The translations under genes and the position numbers were made by a program. The notes beneath the pieces were generated by a model, which did no database searches, was not told the DNA's origin, and saw only the letters and a list, made by a program, of their open reading frames with translations. A DNA stretch of 64,000 nucleotides from Desulfothermus sp964427155 (GTDB lineage: Bacteria; Desulfobacterota; Desulfovibrionia; Desulfovibrionales; Desulfothermaceae), in contig CAYRSC010000025.1 in the NCBI GenBank assembly GCA_964427155.1, forward strand, positions 32,997-96,996. The letters run 5' to 3'. This document shows positions 24,190-32,906 of this stretch, piece by piece. The first letter of the stretch is position 1. Each line of letters starts with the position of its first letter.

Positions 24190-25290
24190 ATGGACAAAAG
24201 GGTGGTAGTCGTGGGGGGAGGGATAGCTGGTCTTACTGCTGCCACGACCCTGGCAGAGGAAGGGGTTGAGGTGGCGGTAATAGAAAAGAGGCCCCTGCTA
24301 GGTGGCCTATCTGCCACCTTCACCTGCAAGGCCACAGATAGATGTCAGCAATGTGGGGCCTGCATGGTGGAGCAGACCCTAAAAAGGGCAGTATCTTCCC
24401 CCAATATAAAATTTTACCTCCAATCAGAGGTAATAGGGATAGAGAAAAATGGCTCCTTCACCATAACCTTAAAAAGGTCTCCTTTCACAGGGGAGGAAAC
24501 AGTAGCAACATATTCCAGATATAACAGGGAGTCCTTTTTAAAAGAAAAACAGGGTTCAGAAGACAAAATAAAGGCACAGGCAGTTATTCTGGCCACGGGA
24601 TTTACCCCCTTTGACCCCCGCAAGAGGCCCACTTATGGATATGGTCAATGGAAAAATGTCATTACAGGGGTGGAGATGGAGCAGATGCTAAGGGCTCGCT
24701 ATGGGGTATTTTGCCCCTCTAATGGAAAAAAGGCAAAAAAGATAGCCTTTATTCAGTGCGTAGGGAGCAGAAATGCCCAGTTTAACACCCTGTGGTGTTC
24801 AGAGGTATGCTGTCCCTATGCCCTGCGGATGGGCTCCCTTATAAAACATATGGACCCAGAGGCAGAGGTATGGGTCTTTTTTATTGACCTGCAGAACGTT
24901 GGAAAGGAGGGAAAGGATTTTTTTAACACCCTTGGAGAGAGACTTAGGCTCGTAAATATTGTGCCAGTGGATATATTTGGAGAAAAAGACGGCAAGGTTA
25001 CCATTGCCTTTGAAGAGGACAATAGCCGCAAAAGGGAGACATTTGACCTGGTAGTACTCTCTGTTGGTATAAGCCCCAATAAAGACAACAGGGCCCTGGC
25101 AGAGGTGTTTGGAATTGAGATGGAGGAGAATGGATTCTTCAAAGAGGATGGAGAAAGAGGGACCTGCAAGAGTACCACCTCTGGAATATTTCTGGCAGGC
25201 ACCTCCACAGGTCCCAAGGGCATCTTAGAGACCATCTCCCATGCCAGGGGAGCGGCCTTTGAAACCCTCACATATCTAGGAGGAGTTTAG
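24190..25290 (+). CDS. HdrA/QmoA-like FAD-dependent electron-transfer protein
   Basis: Flavoprotein of the heterodisulfide reductase A group, 366 residues. The start ATG 24190 is preceded by GAGGAGAGAAAAG, 17 bases after metF. An N-terminal FAD-binding motif VVVVGGGIAGLTAATTLAEE is followed by a cysteine group CKATDRCQQCGAC (residues about 48-60). The HdrA signature CVGSRN, then WCSEVCCPYALR, is near 190-215, and the C-terminal FAD loop is GIFLAGTSTGPKGILETI. It lacks the inserted ferredoxin domain of methanogen HdrA. In size and layout it resembles QmoA, the quinone-linked flavoprotein of sulfate reducers (about 400 residues). With the next gene and metVF it probably forms the electron input of methylene-THF reductase. 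Confidence 0.87.
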   Translation: MDKRVVVVGGGIAGLTAATTLAEEGVEVAVIEKRPLLGGLSATFTCKATDRCQQCGACMVEQTLKRAVSSPNIKFYLQSEVIGIEKNGSFTITLKRSPFTGEETVATYSRYNRESFLKEKQGSEDKIKAQAVILATGFTPFDPRKRPTYGYGQWKNVITGVEMEQMLRARYGVFCPSNGKKAKKIAFIQCVGSRNAQFNTLWCSEVCCPYALRMGSLIKHMDPEAEVWVFFIDLQNVGKEGKDFFNTLGERLRLVNIVPVDIFGEKDGKVTIAFEEDNSRKRETFDLVVLSVGISPNKDNRALAEVFGIEMEENGFFKEDGERGTCKSTTSGIFLAGTSTGPKGILETISHARGAAFETLTYLGGV

Positions 25291-25292
25291 TC

Positions 25293-26873
25293 ATGGATAA
25301 GGTGAAAGAAAAGATTCTGGTAATTGGAGGGGGTCTATCAGGGGTGCACACATGTAAAAAACTCCTTGAAAAGGGACTTGAGGTTACCCTTATAGATGAA
25401 GGTGAAGGTATGGAGGTGGACCCCTGTTATAGGGAGGATGGCCGTGCGTATTTTGAAAGATGCCTCAAGACCTTAAAAGATAACTCCCACATAAGCATAA
25501 GGGAAGCCACATCCCTAAAATCCATAAAGGGAGAAGCTGGTGCATTTGAGGTGGTGCTTTCTAAAGAAGGTGGAGAGGAAGAAGATAGCTTTGGGGCCAT
25601 TGTGGCGGCAATCCCCTATTCTTATGAACCCATATTCCCACAATGGGGCCTTTCCCCTTCTCCTCATATACTCTCCACAGACAGTGCAGAAAGGGAATTT
25701 TCCAGTTCCAAGGGAAAGGGAGAAGTGTTTGTGTTTCTGATGGATTTTGAACAGGAGACCAATCCTATTTCTTTTAAGAGGAGCATCTCTCTAGCAAAAA
25801 AGATCACAAAGGCGGGAGGAAGGGCATTTATAATTACCAGGTATGCCAAAGTGGCATGTCCAGGCATGGAAAAATTGGTTTCTGAGGCAAAACAAGAGGG
25901 GATTATAATAATAAAGAGTCCCTCATCCCCTTCTATCTCCTTAAATGGAACAATAAGGGTCCAGACCTATGACACCATTTTGGAGAGGAGCGTAGAGATA
26001 GAGGCAGATAAGGTGGTGGTGGAGGACAGACCCCTCCCTGGACCCAGTGCGAAAAGACTGGCCCAACTCCTCATGATCCATCAAGACCCATCTGGTTTTC
26101 TACAAACCAACAATGTGAGAAGGGTCCCCATATTCACCAATAGAAAGGGGATCTTTGTAAGTGGAACTGCCGCTGGAATAAAACCCTTTTACCAGGTATT
26201 AACAGATGGACTGAATGTGGCACTGGAGGCCTGTTTGCTGGCAAAAGGAGAATCCATTTATGGTGCAAAAACAGAGATTGAGGTGGACACAGAAAAGTGT
26301 GCCAGGTGCCTTACCTGTTACAGGGTATGTCCTCATGGGGCAGTGGCCTGGAATGGAGAAAGGATAGTTATATCTCCCCTTATGTGCGAAGGTTGTGGAA
26401 CGTGCGCATCTGAATGTCCCATGAATGCTATTCAGCTCAAGGAATTTGCAGATTCTGCAGTCTCTAAGGAGATAGGACAAAAAATTACCCCAAACTCCCC
26501 TGTGGTAATAGGGTTTTGCTGTCAGAATTCTGCCTTTGAGGCATGTGAGGAGGCAGTGGATAGAGGAGAACTCCCTGGGGAATTTTCCCCCATTAAGGTG
26601 CCCTGTGCAGGGAAAGTAGATGTGGAGTATATCATGGAGGCGCTAGTTAAGGGGGCACAGGGAGTGGTAATAGCGGGATGCCATCCTGGAAATTGCAGGT
26701 CAGAGAGGGGAAATACCTTTGCCTCCTATAGGATAGAGGCCATAAGGAAACTCCTAAAAGAGATAGGCATAGACCCAGGAAGGGTGGAATTTATAGGAGC
26801 GGCCTCAAATGAATGGGTGAGATTTGTCACGAAGATAAAGGAGTTTATAGCTCAAACCCATCAAAGCCACTAA
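25293..26873 (+). CDS. QmoB-like protein: HdrA-like flavoprotein + two [4Fe-4S] + fused MvhD domain
   Basis: A 526-residue fusion in QmoB-like order. Residues 1-330 are a second HdrA-like FAD domain (ILVIGGGLSGVHTCKKLLEK, then IFVSGTAAGIKPFYQVLTDG) with weaker conservation. Residues 334-378 are a two-cluster ferredoxin domain (CARCLTCYRVCPHGAV and CEGCGTCASECPMNAI). Residues 402-526 are an MvhD/FlpD [2Fe-2S] domain (VVIGFCC, VPCAGKVDVEYIMEAL, GVVIAGCHPGNC). MvhD normally connects a hydrogenase or formate dehydrogenase to HdrA. It starts two bases after the QmoA-like gene. No HdrB, HdrC or membrane QmoC gene follows, so its electron donor is unknown. A flavin-based bifurcating or confurcating role with metVF is an inference. 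Confidence 0.87.
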   Translation: MDKVKEKILVIGGGLSGVHTCKKLLEKGLEVTLIDEGEGMEVDPCYREDGRAYFERCLKTLKDNSHISIREATSLKSIKGEAGAFEVVLSKEGGEEEDSFGAIVAAIPYSYEPIFPQWGLSPSPHILSTDSAEREFSSSKGKGEVFVFLMDFEQETNPISFKRSISLAKKITKAGGRAFIITRYAKVACPGMEKLVSEAKQEGIIIIKSPSSPSISLNGTIRVQTYDTILERSVEIEADKVVVEDRPLPGPSAKRLAQLLMIHQDPSGFLQTNNVRRVPIFTNRKGIFVSGTAAGIKPFYQVLTDGLNVALEACLLAKGESIYGAKTEIEVDTEKCARCLTCYRVCPHGAVAWNGERIVISPLMCEGCGTCASECPMNAIQLKEFADSAVSKEIGQKITPNSPVVIGFCCQNSAFEACEEAVDRGELPGEFSPIKVPCAGKVDVEYIMEALVKGAQGVVIAGCHPGNCRSERGNTFASYRIEAIRKLLKEIGIDPGRVEFIGAASNEWVRFVTKIKEFIAQTHQSH

Positions 26874-26947
26874 GGAGCATAAATAACAGTCAGGTAGAGG
26901 CCCTCCATCTATTAGCCAGATGTGAACCCTTCACCTCCTTTATTTCC

Positions 26948-26970
26948 AAGGCCCCTGGGGGGGCCTTTTT
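26948..26970 (+). terminator. Intrinsic terminator of the metVF operon
   Basis: Stem AAGGCCCC / GGGGCCTT with a 4-base loop, directly followed by TTTTTATTTG, 74 bases after the last gene of the operon. The T run and the G+C-rich stem make this a strong candidate. Confidence 0.85.
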
Positions 26971-27021
26971 ATTTGTGCAAACCCACTGAGATCTCCAATA
27001 TCCCCTTCTCCTCCCACCCCA

Positions 27022-27050
27022 TTGATTTTGTGCAAAAAATAGAGTAAGAT
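27022..27050 (+). promoter_or_regulatory. Possible promoter of the receiver gene at 27115
   Basis: TTGATT (27022-27027), a 17-base spacer and TAAGAT (27045-27050), 64 bases before the start codon and after the metVF terminator. Moderate match. Confidence 0.5.
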
Positions 27051-27114
27051 AAATCAAAGTGGCCATTTGGGAACCAGATAAAACTAAATTGTATAACCCA
27101 AAGGGGGGAATAAT

Positions 27115-27504
27115 ATGACACAGAGGGTATTGGTGGTAGATGACGACAGGGACTTTGCTGAGATACTACAGACAAAATTAGAAAGGGCGGGTTTTGAGGT
27201 GGACACGGCCTCCAATGGAGAAGAGGGGCTGGAAAAGATAAAAAATAATGCCCCAAACCTGGTGATACTTGATGTAATGATGCCCAAAAAGAACGGATTT
27301 GAGGTATGTCGGGAGGTAAAATCCGATCCTGAGCTTGCAGAGATCCCTATTATCATGCTTACTGCAGTGGCAGATCATATTGGGGAGACCAGTTATACCC
27401 AATATGATGCCATGAATATAGAGGCAGAGGACTATATCCCAAAAGGACCAGATTGTTCAGACAAGGTGGTGGAGAGTGCCCAGAGGCTCTTGAGTTCGGA
27501 ATAG
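27115..27504 (+). CDS. Single-domain CheY-like response regulator
   Basis: A 129-residue receiver with no output domain. The acidic pocket is VLVVDDDRDF (residues 5-14), the phosphoacceptor Asp is in LVILDVMMPKKNGF (about residue 54), the conserved Thr/Ser is in IIMLTAVA, and the lysine is in AEDYIPKGP. The segment between the last two (DHIGETSYTQYDAMNIE) is longer than in CheY and suggests a specific partner surface. No kinase gene is adjacent. It lies between the metVF terminator and a convergent gene, probably on its own promoter. The ribosome site CAAAGGGGGGAATA is strong. It could signal to motility (fliJ and motE are in the window) or to a distant kinase; the target is unknown. Confidence 0.9.
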   Translation: MTQRVLVVDDDRDFAEILQTKLERAGFEVDTASNGEEGLEKIKNNAPNLVILDVMMPKKNGFEVCREVKSDPELAEIPIIMLTAVADHIGETSYTQYDAMNIEAEDYIPKGPDCSDKVVESAQRLLSSE

Positions 27505-27512
27505 ACAACAAT

Positions 27513-27547
27513 ATGCGCCCTTCCTGCTCCCCTCAGGAAAGGCGCAT
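27513..27547. terminator. Possible bidirectional terminator between convergent genes
   Basis: Stem ATGCGCC / GGCGCAT, extended inward by TTCCTG / CAGGAA with one mismatch, sits between the convergent stops of the receiver gene and citramalate synthase. The T tracts on both sides are weak. Confidence 0.5.
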
Positions 27548-27561
27548 CTCTCTTGCCCCAT

Positions 27562-29166
27562 CTATATCTTGGAGAGCTTCTCCTGGTCGTCTTTAAAGAG
27601 CTTATAATTTACTGAATCCTCAAGTGCCTTCCAACTGGCCTCTATAATATTATAAGAGACCCCCACAGTTATCCATCTGTGCTTCTGGTCCCCAGACTCA
27701 ATAAAGACCCTTACCATAGAGGCAGTACCTGCATAATCCGAGGAACGAGGGGCCAGGACCCTCACCTTAAAGTCCAACAGTTTCATCTCCTTCAGGTTTG
27801 GGTAAAAGGTCTCAAGTCCCTTTCTAAGGGCATTGTCCAGGGCATTTACCGGTCCTTTTCCCACTGCTGCGGTATGAGAGATCTTTCCACCCACCTTAAT
27901 CATTACAGTGGCCTCTGAGATGGGATCAGGGAGTTCCCTCTGCTTTGCATCCAGCACCCGAAAACCAAGAAGTTCATAATATTTTCTCACCCTTCCAAGG
28001 GTCCTGTTTAAAAGGAGTTCAAAGGAGGCCTCTGCCACGGAAAATTCATATCCCATCATCTCCATTTCCTTTATCTGCTGCAACAGCTCCATCACAAAGG
28101 GATCCTCCTTCTCCAGTACAATACCGTATTGTTTTGCCTTAAAGATGATGTTGCTCTTCCCTGAGAGGTCAGAGAGGAGTACCCTCTGCCGATTTCCCAC
28201 TGCCTCTGGAGAGATATGCTCATAGGTCCTGGGGTTGGTGAGTATTGCACTTACATGGATTCCCCCCTTATGGGCAAAGGCAGATTCCCCCACATAGGGT
28301 TGTCTTTTAAAAGGAGAAAGATTGGCTATCTCCGCCACATAGCGGGAGACCGAGGTGAGTTTTTTGAGATTTCCCTCAGGCAAACACTCAAGCCCCATCT
28401 TGAGTTCCAGATTGGGTATAATAGAACACAAATTTGCATTTCCACATCTCTCCCCATATCCATTTATGGTGCCCTGGACATGCCTCACACCCAGATAAAC
28501 CGCCATGAGGGAATTGGCCACCGCAAGCTCTGTATCATTGTGTACATGGATACCCAGGGGCATATCCTTGAAACGGTTGCGCACCTCTGAAATAATATCC
28601 TTTATCTCCCAGGTGAGACATCCCCCATTGGTATCACAAAGCACAATACAATCTGCTCCTGCCTCCCATGCACGGGAAATGCAGGAAAGGGCATATTCAG
28701 GATTTTCCTTCATCCCATCAAAGAAATGTTCTGCATCAAAGAGCACCTCCTTGCCCGTTGCCTTGGCGGCCCTTACAGAATCTGCAATTATATCCAGATT
28801 GTTCTCCAGCGTGGTCTTCAGGGCATCTTTTACATGGATATCCCAGGTCTTCCCCACAAGGGTGATCACCTGGGCAGGAGAAAATATTACCTTTTTAAAT
28901 GCCCCATCACTTTCAGTGGAGAGCTTGGGATGATGGGTGCTCCCAAAGGCCGCTATCCTAGAGTGTTTGAGTGCATAATTTTTGATCTCCTGGAAAAAGA
29001 CCTCGTCTGTTGGATTTGAAGAGGGCCATCCCCCCTCAATATAATCCACTCCTAACTCGTCCAGCTTTTTTGCTATCCTTATCTTATCCTCAGGGGAAAA
29101 ATTCACCTCTTCTGCCTGGGAACCATCCCGCAGGGTGGTGTCATAGATGTAAACCTTTTGTGTCAT
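27562..29166 (-). CDS. cimA: (R)-citramalate synthase
   Basis: Condenses acetyl-CoA with pyruvate to citramalate, the first step of threonine-independent isoleucine synthesis. This suits an organism that makes acetyl-CoA and pyruvate directly. It has 534 residues, the long CimA form of the LeuA family (TIGR00977-like). The N-terminal TIM barrel has VYIYDTTLRDGSQAEEVNFS with the metal-binding Asp, EGGWPSSNP, LFDAEHFFDG, CIVLCDTNGG and the HVHNDTELAVANSL metal histidines. ESAFAHKGGIHVSAIL precedes the C-terminal LeuA dimer regulatory domain (about 400-520). It is the last gene of a long same-strand run and lies 24 bases after aspartate kinase. 2-Isopropylmalate synthase is the alternative; the GGWPSSNP block favours citramalate. 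Confidence 0.92.
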   Translation of the reverse strand: MTQKVYIYDTTLRDGSQAEEVNFSPEDKIRIAKKLDELGVDYIEGGWPSSNPTDEVFFQEIKNYALKHSRIAAFGSTHHPKLSTESDGAFKKVIFSPAQVITLVGKTWDIHVKDALKTTLENNLDIIADSVRAAKATGKEVLFDAEHFFDGMKENPEYALSCISRAWEAGADCIVLCDTNGGCLTWEIKDIISEVRNRFKDMPLGIHVHNDTELAVANSLMAVYLGVRHVQGTINGYGERCGNANLCSIIPNLELKMGLECLPEGNLKKLTSVSRYVAEIANLSPFKRQPYVGESAFAHKGGIHVSAILTNPRTYEHISPEAVGNRQRVLLSDLSGKSNIIFKAKQYGIVLEKEDPFVMELLQQIKEMEMMGYEFSVAEASFELLLNRTLGRVRKYYELLGFRVLDAKQRELPDPISEATVMIKVGGKISHTAAVGKGPVNALDNALRKGLETFYPNLKEMKLLDFKVRVLAPRSSDYAGTASMVRVFIESGDQKHRWITVGVSYNIIEASWKALEDSVNYKLFKDDQEKLSKI

Positions 29167-29190
29167 CTCTCCTTCCTTACCTAGATATAT

Positions 29191-30429
29191 TTAAGATTGT
29201 CTCTCTTCGGTAGGCTCTTTGTCCAGGGCAAAGGCCTCATGAAGGGTCCTCACGGCCAACTCTGTGTACTTCTCTTCAATGAGACATGAGATCTTTATCT
29301 CGGAGGTGCTTATCATAAGGATATTGATATTTTCCCCCTTCAGGGCCTTAAAGGCAATGGCCGCTACCCCAGAATGGTTACGCATCCCCACACCTATTAC
29401 TGAGACCTTTGCCACATTGGGGTCATTGAACACTGCCCTGGCCCCAATCTCCTCCTTTATCCTCTCTATTATCTCAGTGGCCTTTTCCATATCCTGTCTG
29501 CTCACTGTAAAGGTAATATCTGTCCTACCTTCCCGACTGGGATTTTGGACTATCATATCCACCACTATGTGATGTGCCGCAAGGGGTTCAAAGATAGTGG
29601 CCGCCACCCCTGGCTCGTCATATACATCCACCAGGGTTATCCGTGCCTGGTCCTTGTCATAGGCAATCCCAGAGACCAATACAGATTCCATAACATCATC
29701 CTCCTTCACCAACATGGTGCCTGGCTCATCGCTAAAGGTGGAACGCACATGCACAGGCACATTATATTTCTTGGCAAATTCCACTGACCTTATCTGGAGC
29801 ACCTTTGCCCCCATACTGGCCATCTCCAACATCTCTTCATAGGCTATCCGGGAGAGCTTTCTGGCATTGGAACATACATTTGGGTCAGTGGTGTACACCC
29901 CGTCCACATCTGTATATATCTCACATACCTCTGCATTCAATGCCGCAGCAAGGGCCACTGCACTGGTATCTGATCCCCCTCTCCCCAATGTGGTGAGGTT
30001 TTGTTGGAAATCACAACCCTGAAACCCTGCCACCACCAAGACATCGTAGTTCTCCAGAAGTTCCCTGAGCCTCTCTGAATTTATCTCCAGTATCCTCGCC
30101 CTTCCATAGGACCTGTCAGTTAAGATGGGTATCTGAAAACCCAGAAGGGAACGGGCCTTAACCCCCCTATCCAGCAGGAGCATGGTAAAGAGGGCAATGG
30201 AGACCTGTTCACCAGTGGTTAAAAGGACATCCATCTGTGCTGGATCAGGGTGCTCAGAAAACTGGGAGGCCAGGGATATCAATCTATCAGTCTCCCCCGC
30301 CATGGCAGAAAGCACCACCACCACCTTATAACCTTTTTTTAATTTTCTATCCACCTTTCCAAGGACCATCTTCATGCGGTCCAGGCCCGCAACAGAGGTC
30401 CCTCCAAACTTTTGTACCACTATCTTCAT
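29191..30429 (-). CDS. lysC: Aspartate kinase
   Basis: Phosphorylates aspartate, the entry to lysine, threonine and methionine synthesis. It has 412 residues, the alpha-subunit type with two C-terminal ACT domains (about 265-405). It begins MKIVVQKFGGTSVAGLDRMK, the family K-F-G-G-T-S signature, with TTGEQVSIALF, GRGGSDTSAVALAAAL and EIYTDVDGVYTTDPN typical of the catalytic domain. The ACT region (ITLVDVYDEPGVAATIFEPL, VIGVGMRNHSGVAAIAF) is expected to bind lysine or threonine for feedback control. It fits with LL-diaminopimelate aminotransferase at 42638, the later lysine step. Located two bases after tsaE and before citramalate synthase. Confidence 0.96.
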   Translation of the reverse strand: MKIVVQKFGGTSVAGLDRMKMVLGKVDRKLKKGYKVVVVLSAMAGETDRLISLASQFSEHPDPAQMDVLLTTGEQVSIALFTMLLLDRGVKARSLLGFQIPILTDRSYGRARILEINSERLRELLENYDVLVVAGFQGCDFQQNLTTLGRGGSDTSAVALAAALNAEVCEIYTDVDGVYTTDPNVCSNARKLSRIAYEEMLEMASMGAKVLQIRSVEFAKKYNVPVHVRSTFSDEPGTMLVKEDDVMESVLVSGIAYDKDQARITLVDVYDEPGVAATIFEPLAAHHIVVDMIVQNPSREGRTDITFTVSRQDMEKATEIIERIKEEIGARAVFNDPNVAKVSVIGVGMRNHSGVAAIAFKALKGENINILMISTSEIKISCLIEEKYTELAVRTLHEAFALDKEPTEERQS

Positions 30430-30431
30430 CG

Positions 30432-30956
30432 CTATCCTAACTCCCTGCTCAATGGTATTGAGATTAATTCCAGGACATGCTGGGCCTTCTCACCCCTTGC
30501 CCTAAAACAAAACCTCCGCCCCTCTCCCTCCTCCATCCAGATCTTGATCCATAACACATCTGTGGGCCAAAATTCCAGGTCCAGGCGATCACACCATTCC
30601 AAAAAGACCCATCCCCCCTCTTCCCCCAAGAGGGATAAGACCTCATCTGGAAGATAACTACACCTATAGAGGTCCACATGTATAAGGGGGGGAATAGTGG
30701 GATAGATGTTATAAACATTAAAACTAGGACTACTCACCTCAGCCCCCTCTCCCCCCTCCAGATACTTCACCACCCTCCTCACCAGGGTGGTCTTTCCAGC
30801 CCCCATATCTCCTTCAAGAAATACTGGGACCCACATTCCCTCTCTCCCTACCTCCCCAAGGGCCTGGGCCACCTTTTCCAGTTCCCTCTCATGGGAGATG
30901 GATATATTAAGCTCAACCCCTTCCTTTCCCTCTGGGTTCATCTCTCTCTCTGCCAT
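30432..30956 (-). CDS. tsaE: tRNA threonylcarbamoyladenosine synthesis ATPase TsaE
   Basis: Small P-loop ATPase that, with TsaB and TsaD, makes t6A37 in tRNAs reading ANN codons. It has 174 residues with Walker A GDMGAGKTTLVRRVVKYLE (about 49-67), SPSFNVYNIYPTIPPLIHVD and the DEVLSL to FLEWCDRLD block. It starts at ATG 30956, eight bases after AGAGGTG. An alternative ATG at 30941 forms a classic ATGA overlap with the stop of the upstream nnr gene. The nnr-tsaE pairing is common in bacteria. Confidence 0.9.
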   Translation of the reverse strand: MAEREMNPEGKEGVELNISISHERELEKVAQALGEVGREGMWVPVFLEGDMGAGKTTLVRRVVKYLEGGEGAEVSSPSFNVYNIYPTIPPLIHVDLYRCSYLPDEVLSLLGEEGGWVFLEWCDRLDLEFWPTDVLWIKIWMEEGEGRRFCFRARGEKAQHVLELISIPLSRELG

Positions 30957-32515
30957 AGCCGTCTCACCTCTGGCAGGGCATCTGCGATGTCAGTGGCAAG
31001 ATTTCCCCTGAGGGGATACTTCTCCTTCAGGTATTCTCCCGCGAGTCCATGCCACATAACCCCTGTACATGCAGCCTGCAGAGGCTCCATACCCTGGGCC
31101 CTCAATAATCCCATCACCCCCGCCAGCACATCTCCTGAGCCTCCAACAGAGAGATTGGAACAGGCCACAGGGGAGATATAGGCGGCACAATCTCTCCTCT
31201 TTATTATAGACCCTGCCCCCTTCAACACCACCACACAGGAAAACATTGAACAGGCCTGCTCTATAGAGGAAAATCTATCTGCCTGCACCCTTTGAACAGA
31301 GGAAGATAGGAGTCTGGCCATCTCCCCTGGATGGGGGGTTATTATGGTATCCCTCCCCACCAACGGGTAGAGCCCCCTGTCTTGAGCAAGGTGAAAGAGA
31401 CCATCTGCGTCTATGATGGTTGGAGGATGCTCTCCCCTTAAATATCTGCTCACAAAATCTCCTGCCCCCTTATTTCTCCCCATACCAGGCCCAAGCACCA
31501 CAGCGTCAAACCTGGAAAATTCCTTCTGGAGAGAATCAAAAAAATCCCCCTTCCAGACCCTCTCCCCTACTCCTCCCAGGGGGTAGGTCATTATCTCAGG
31601 CCATCTCATCCTGATAAGAGAAGATATCTCCCAAGGACACGCAACAGTTACCAGCCCTGCACCAGAACGAAGTGCCCCCAGGGCGGAAAGGGTGGGGGCC
31701 CCTGTGAGTCCATGGGAACCTCCAATTATAAGAACATGGGATGCCCTTCCCTTATGGGACATATCCCCAAGAGAGGGAATGGACCTGAGGATATAAGGGG
31801 TAATCCCATAATACGATGGGGGATCCTTCTCTTTTACAAATGAGGGAATACCTATCCTCCCCACAAATATCTCTCCCACAAATTCCCGTGCCTCAGGGAG
31901 ATAGAGCCCCACCTTCGCCTCTTCAAAGGTCACAGTGGTATGGGCATATACCGCCTCAGGGGAAGGACGTCCCGTAAGACCGTTCAACCCTGAAGGGATG
32001 TCCACGGAGAGGACATAGGCCCCATCCCTTCTCACCCTGTTTATCTCCCTCACCATCTTGAGATAATCCTCCCTGAGTTCCCCTGAAAATCCAGTACCCA
32101 GAAGGGCATCCACCACAATGTGGTATCCCTCCAAAGACAGATTCCCCCCAACCACCTCCTCCATGGAAACACCCATCTTTTTTGTGAGGGAGATGTGATA
32201 TAGGGCATCACCCCTGTAGGAATCCAGAGAACGAGTATGAAAAACCTTTACCCTGGCACCGTAATTTTTAAGGTGCCTGGCCATTGCAAAACCGTCTCCC
32301 CCATTATTACCAGGACCTGCTACCACCGCTATATTTCTGGAAAACACCCCCTCCACCCTTTCCATAAGGGCCCAGAGACATTGCCAGCTGGCGTTTTCCA
32401 TGAGGATCTCCCCATGGATCCCAAATTCTTCTATGGTAATCCTGTCCCATTTTCCCATCTCTGACGGGGTGGGAAGGGGTACATACCCCCCTGTATGCTC
32501 AATCATGGACCTCAT
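30938..32515 (-). CDS. nnr: Bifunctional NAD(P)H-hydrate epimerase / ADP-dependent dehydratase
   Basis: Repairs hydrated NAD(P)H: the N-terminal epimerase (about 1-215) interconverts the epimers and the C-terminal kinase-like domain dehydrates them. It has 525 residues from ATG 32515, preceded by AGGGGGAGAAG. NnrE landmarks are ILMENAS, VVAGPGNNGGDGFAMARHLK and VLSVDIPSGLNGLTG. NnrD landmarks are HVLIIGGSHGLTGAPTLSALGALRSGAGLVT (read in pieces), VLGPGMGRN, TIITPHPGEMARLL and the phosphate-binding NLSVGGSGDVLAGVMGLL. It overlaps the end of acpS by 17 bases (8 if ATG 32506 is used) and tsaE by 19, showing tight operon packing. Confidence 0.93.
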   Translation of the reverse strand: MRSMIEHTGGYVPLPTPSEMGKWDRITIEEFGIHGEILMENASWQCLWALMERVEGVFSRNIAVVAGPGNNGGDGFAMARHLKNYGARVKVFHTRSLDSYRGDALYHISLTKKMGVSMEEVVGGNLSLEGYHIVVDALLGTGFSGELREDYLKMVREINRVRRDGAYVLSVDIPSGLNGLTGRPSPEAVYAHTTVTFEEAKVGLYLPEAREFVGEIFVGRIGIPSFVKEKDPPSYYGITPYILRSIPSLGDMSHKGRASHVLIIGGSHGLTGAPTLSALGALRSGAGLVTVACPWEISSLIRMRWPEIMTYPLGGVGERVWKGDFFDSLQKEFSRFDAVVLGPGMGRNKGAGDFVSRYLRGEHPPTIIDADGLFHLAQDRGLYPLVGRDTIITPHPGEMARLLSSSVQRVQADRFSSIEQACSMFSCVVVLKGAGSIIKRRDCAAYISPVACSNLSVGGSGDVLAGVMGLLRAQGMEPLQAACTGVMWHGLAGEYLKEKYPLRGNLATDIADALPEVRRLWQRER

Positions 32516-32903
32516 CTTCTCCCCCTTTTGTTTTTCCCTCAAACACCACCACTGCACATGCCACTCCCCTCTCGTGAGAGAGAGAAAGGAACATGGAATC
32601 CACCCCCTTCTCTCTCCCTATCTCCCTGGCCCTACCATATAACTTGAGAACAGGGCCCCCCCCTGGCCCTGAATATACCCCAATATCCTTAAAGGTGACT
32701 CCCCCTGCAAATCCCTGGCCCAGGGCCTTTACTGCTGCCTCCTTTGCGGCAAAGCGGGAGGCCACAAACCGCGCATCCATCACACGGGGGTCCATCTCAT
32801 CCTCCCGAAGGATGCGTTGCACAAATCGCTCTCCCCATCTGCAAAGGGCCCTGCTCACCCTGGGCACCTCTACAATATCAATGCCTATTCCTATTATAGC
32901 CAC
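32499..32903 (-). CDS. acpS: Holo-[acyl-carrier-protein] synthase
   Basis: Transfers 4-phosphopantetheine from CoA to the serine of acyl carrier protein. It has 134 residues. The two signatures are present: IIGIGIDIVEVPRV (magnesium-binding Asp) and FVASRFAAKEAAVKALG (catalytic Glu and Lys), with MFLSLSHERGVACAVVV completing the fold. The charged C-terminus (GKTKGGEDEVHD) is a slight extension. It lies three bases after pdxJ, a frequent bacterial neighbour. Confidence 0.96.
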   Translation of the reverse strand: MAIIGIGIDIVEVPRVSRALCRWGERFVQRILREDEMDPRVMDARFVASRFAAKEAAVKALGQGFAGGVTFKDIGVYSGPGGGPVLKLYGRAREIGREKGVDSMFLSLSHERGVACAVVVFEGKTKGGEDEVHD

Positions 32904-32906
32904 ATA

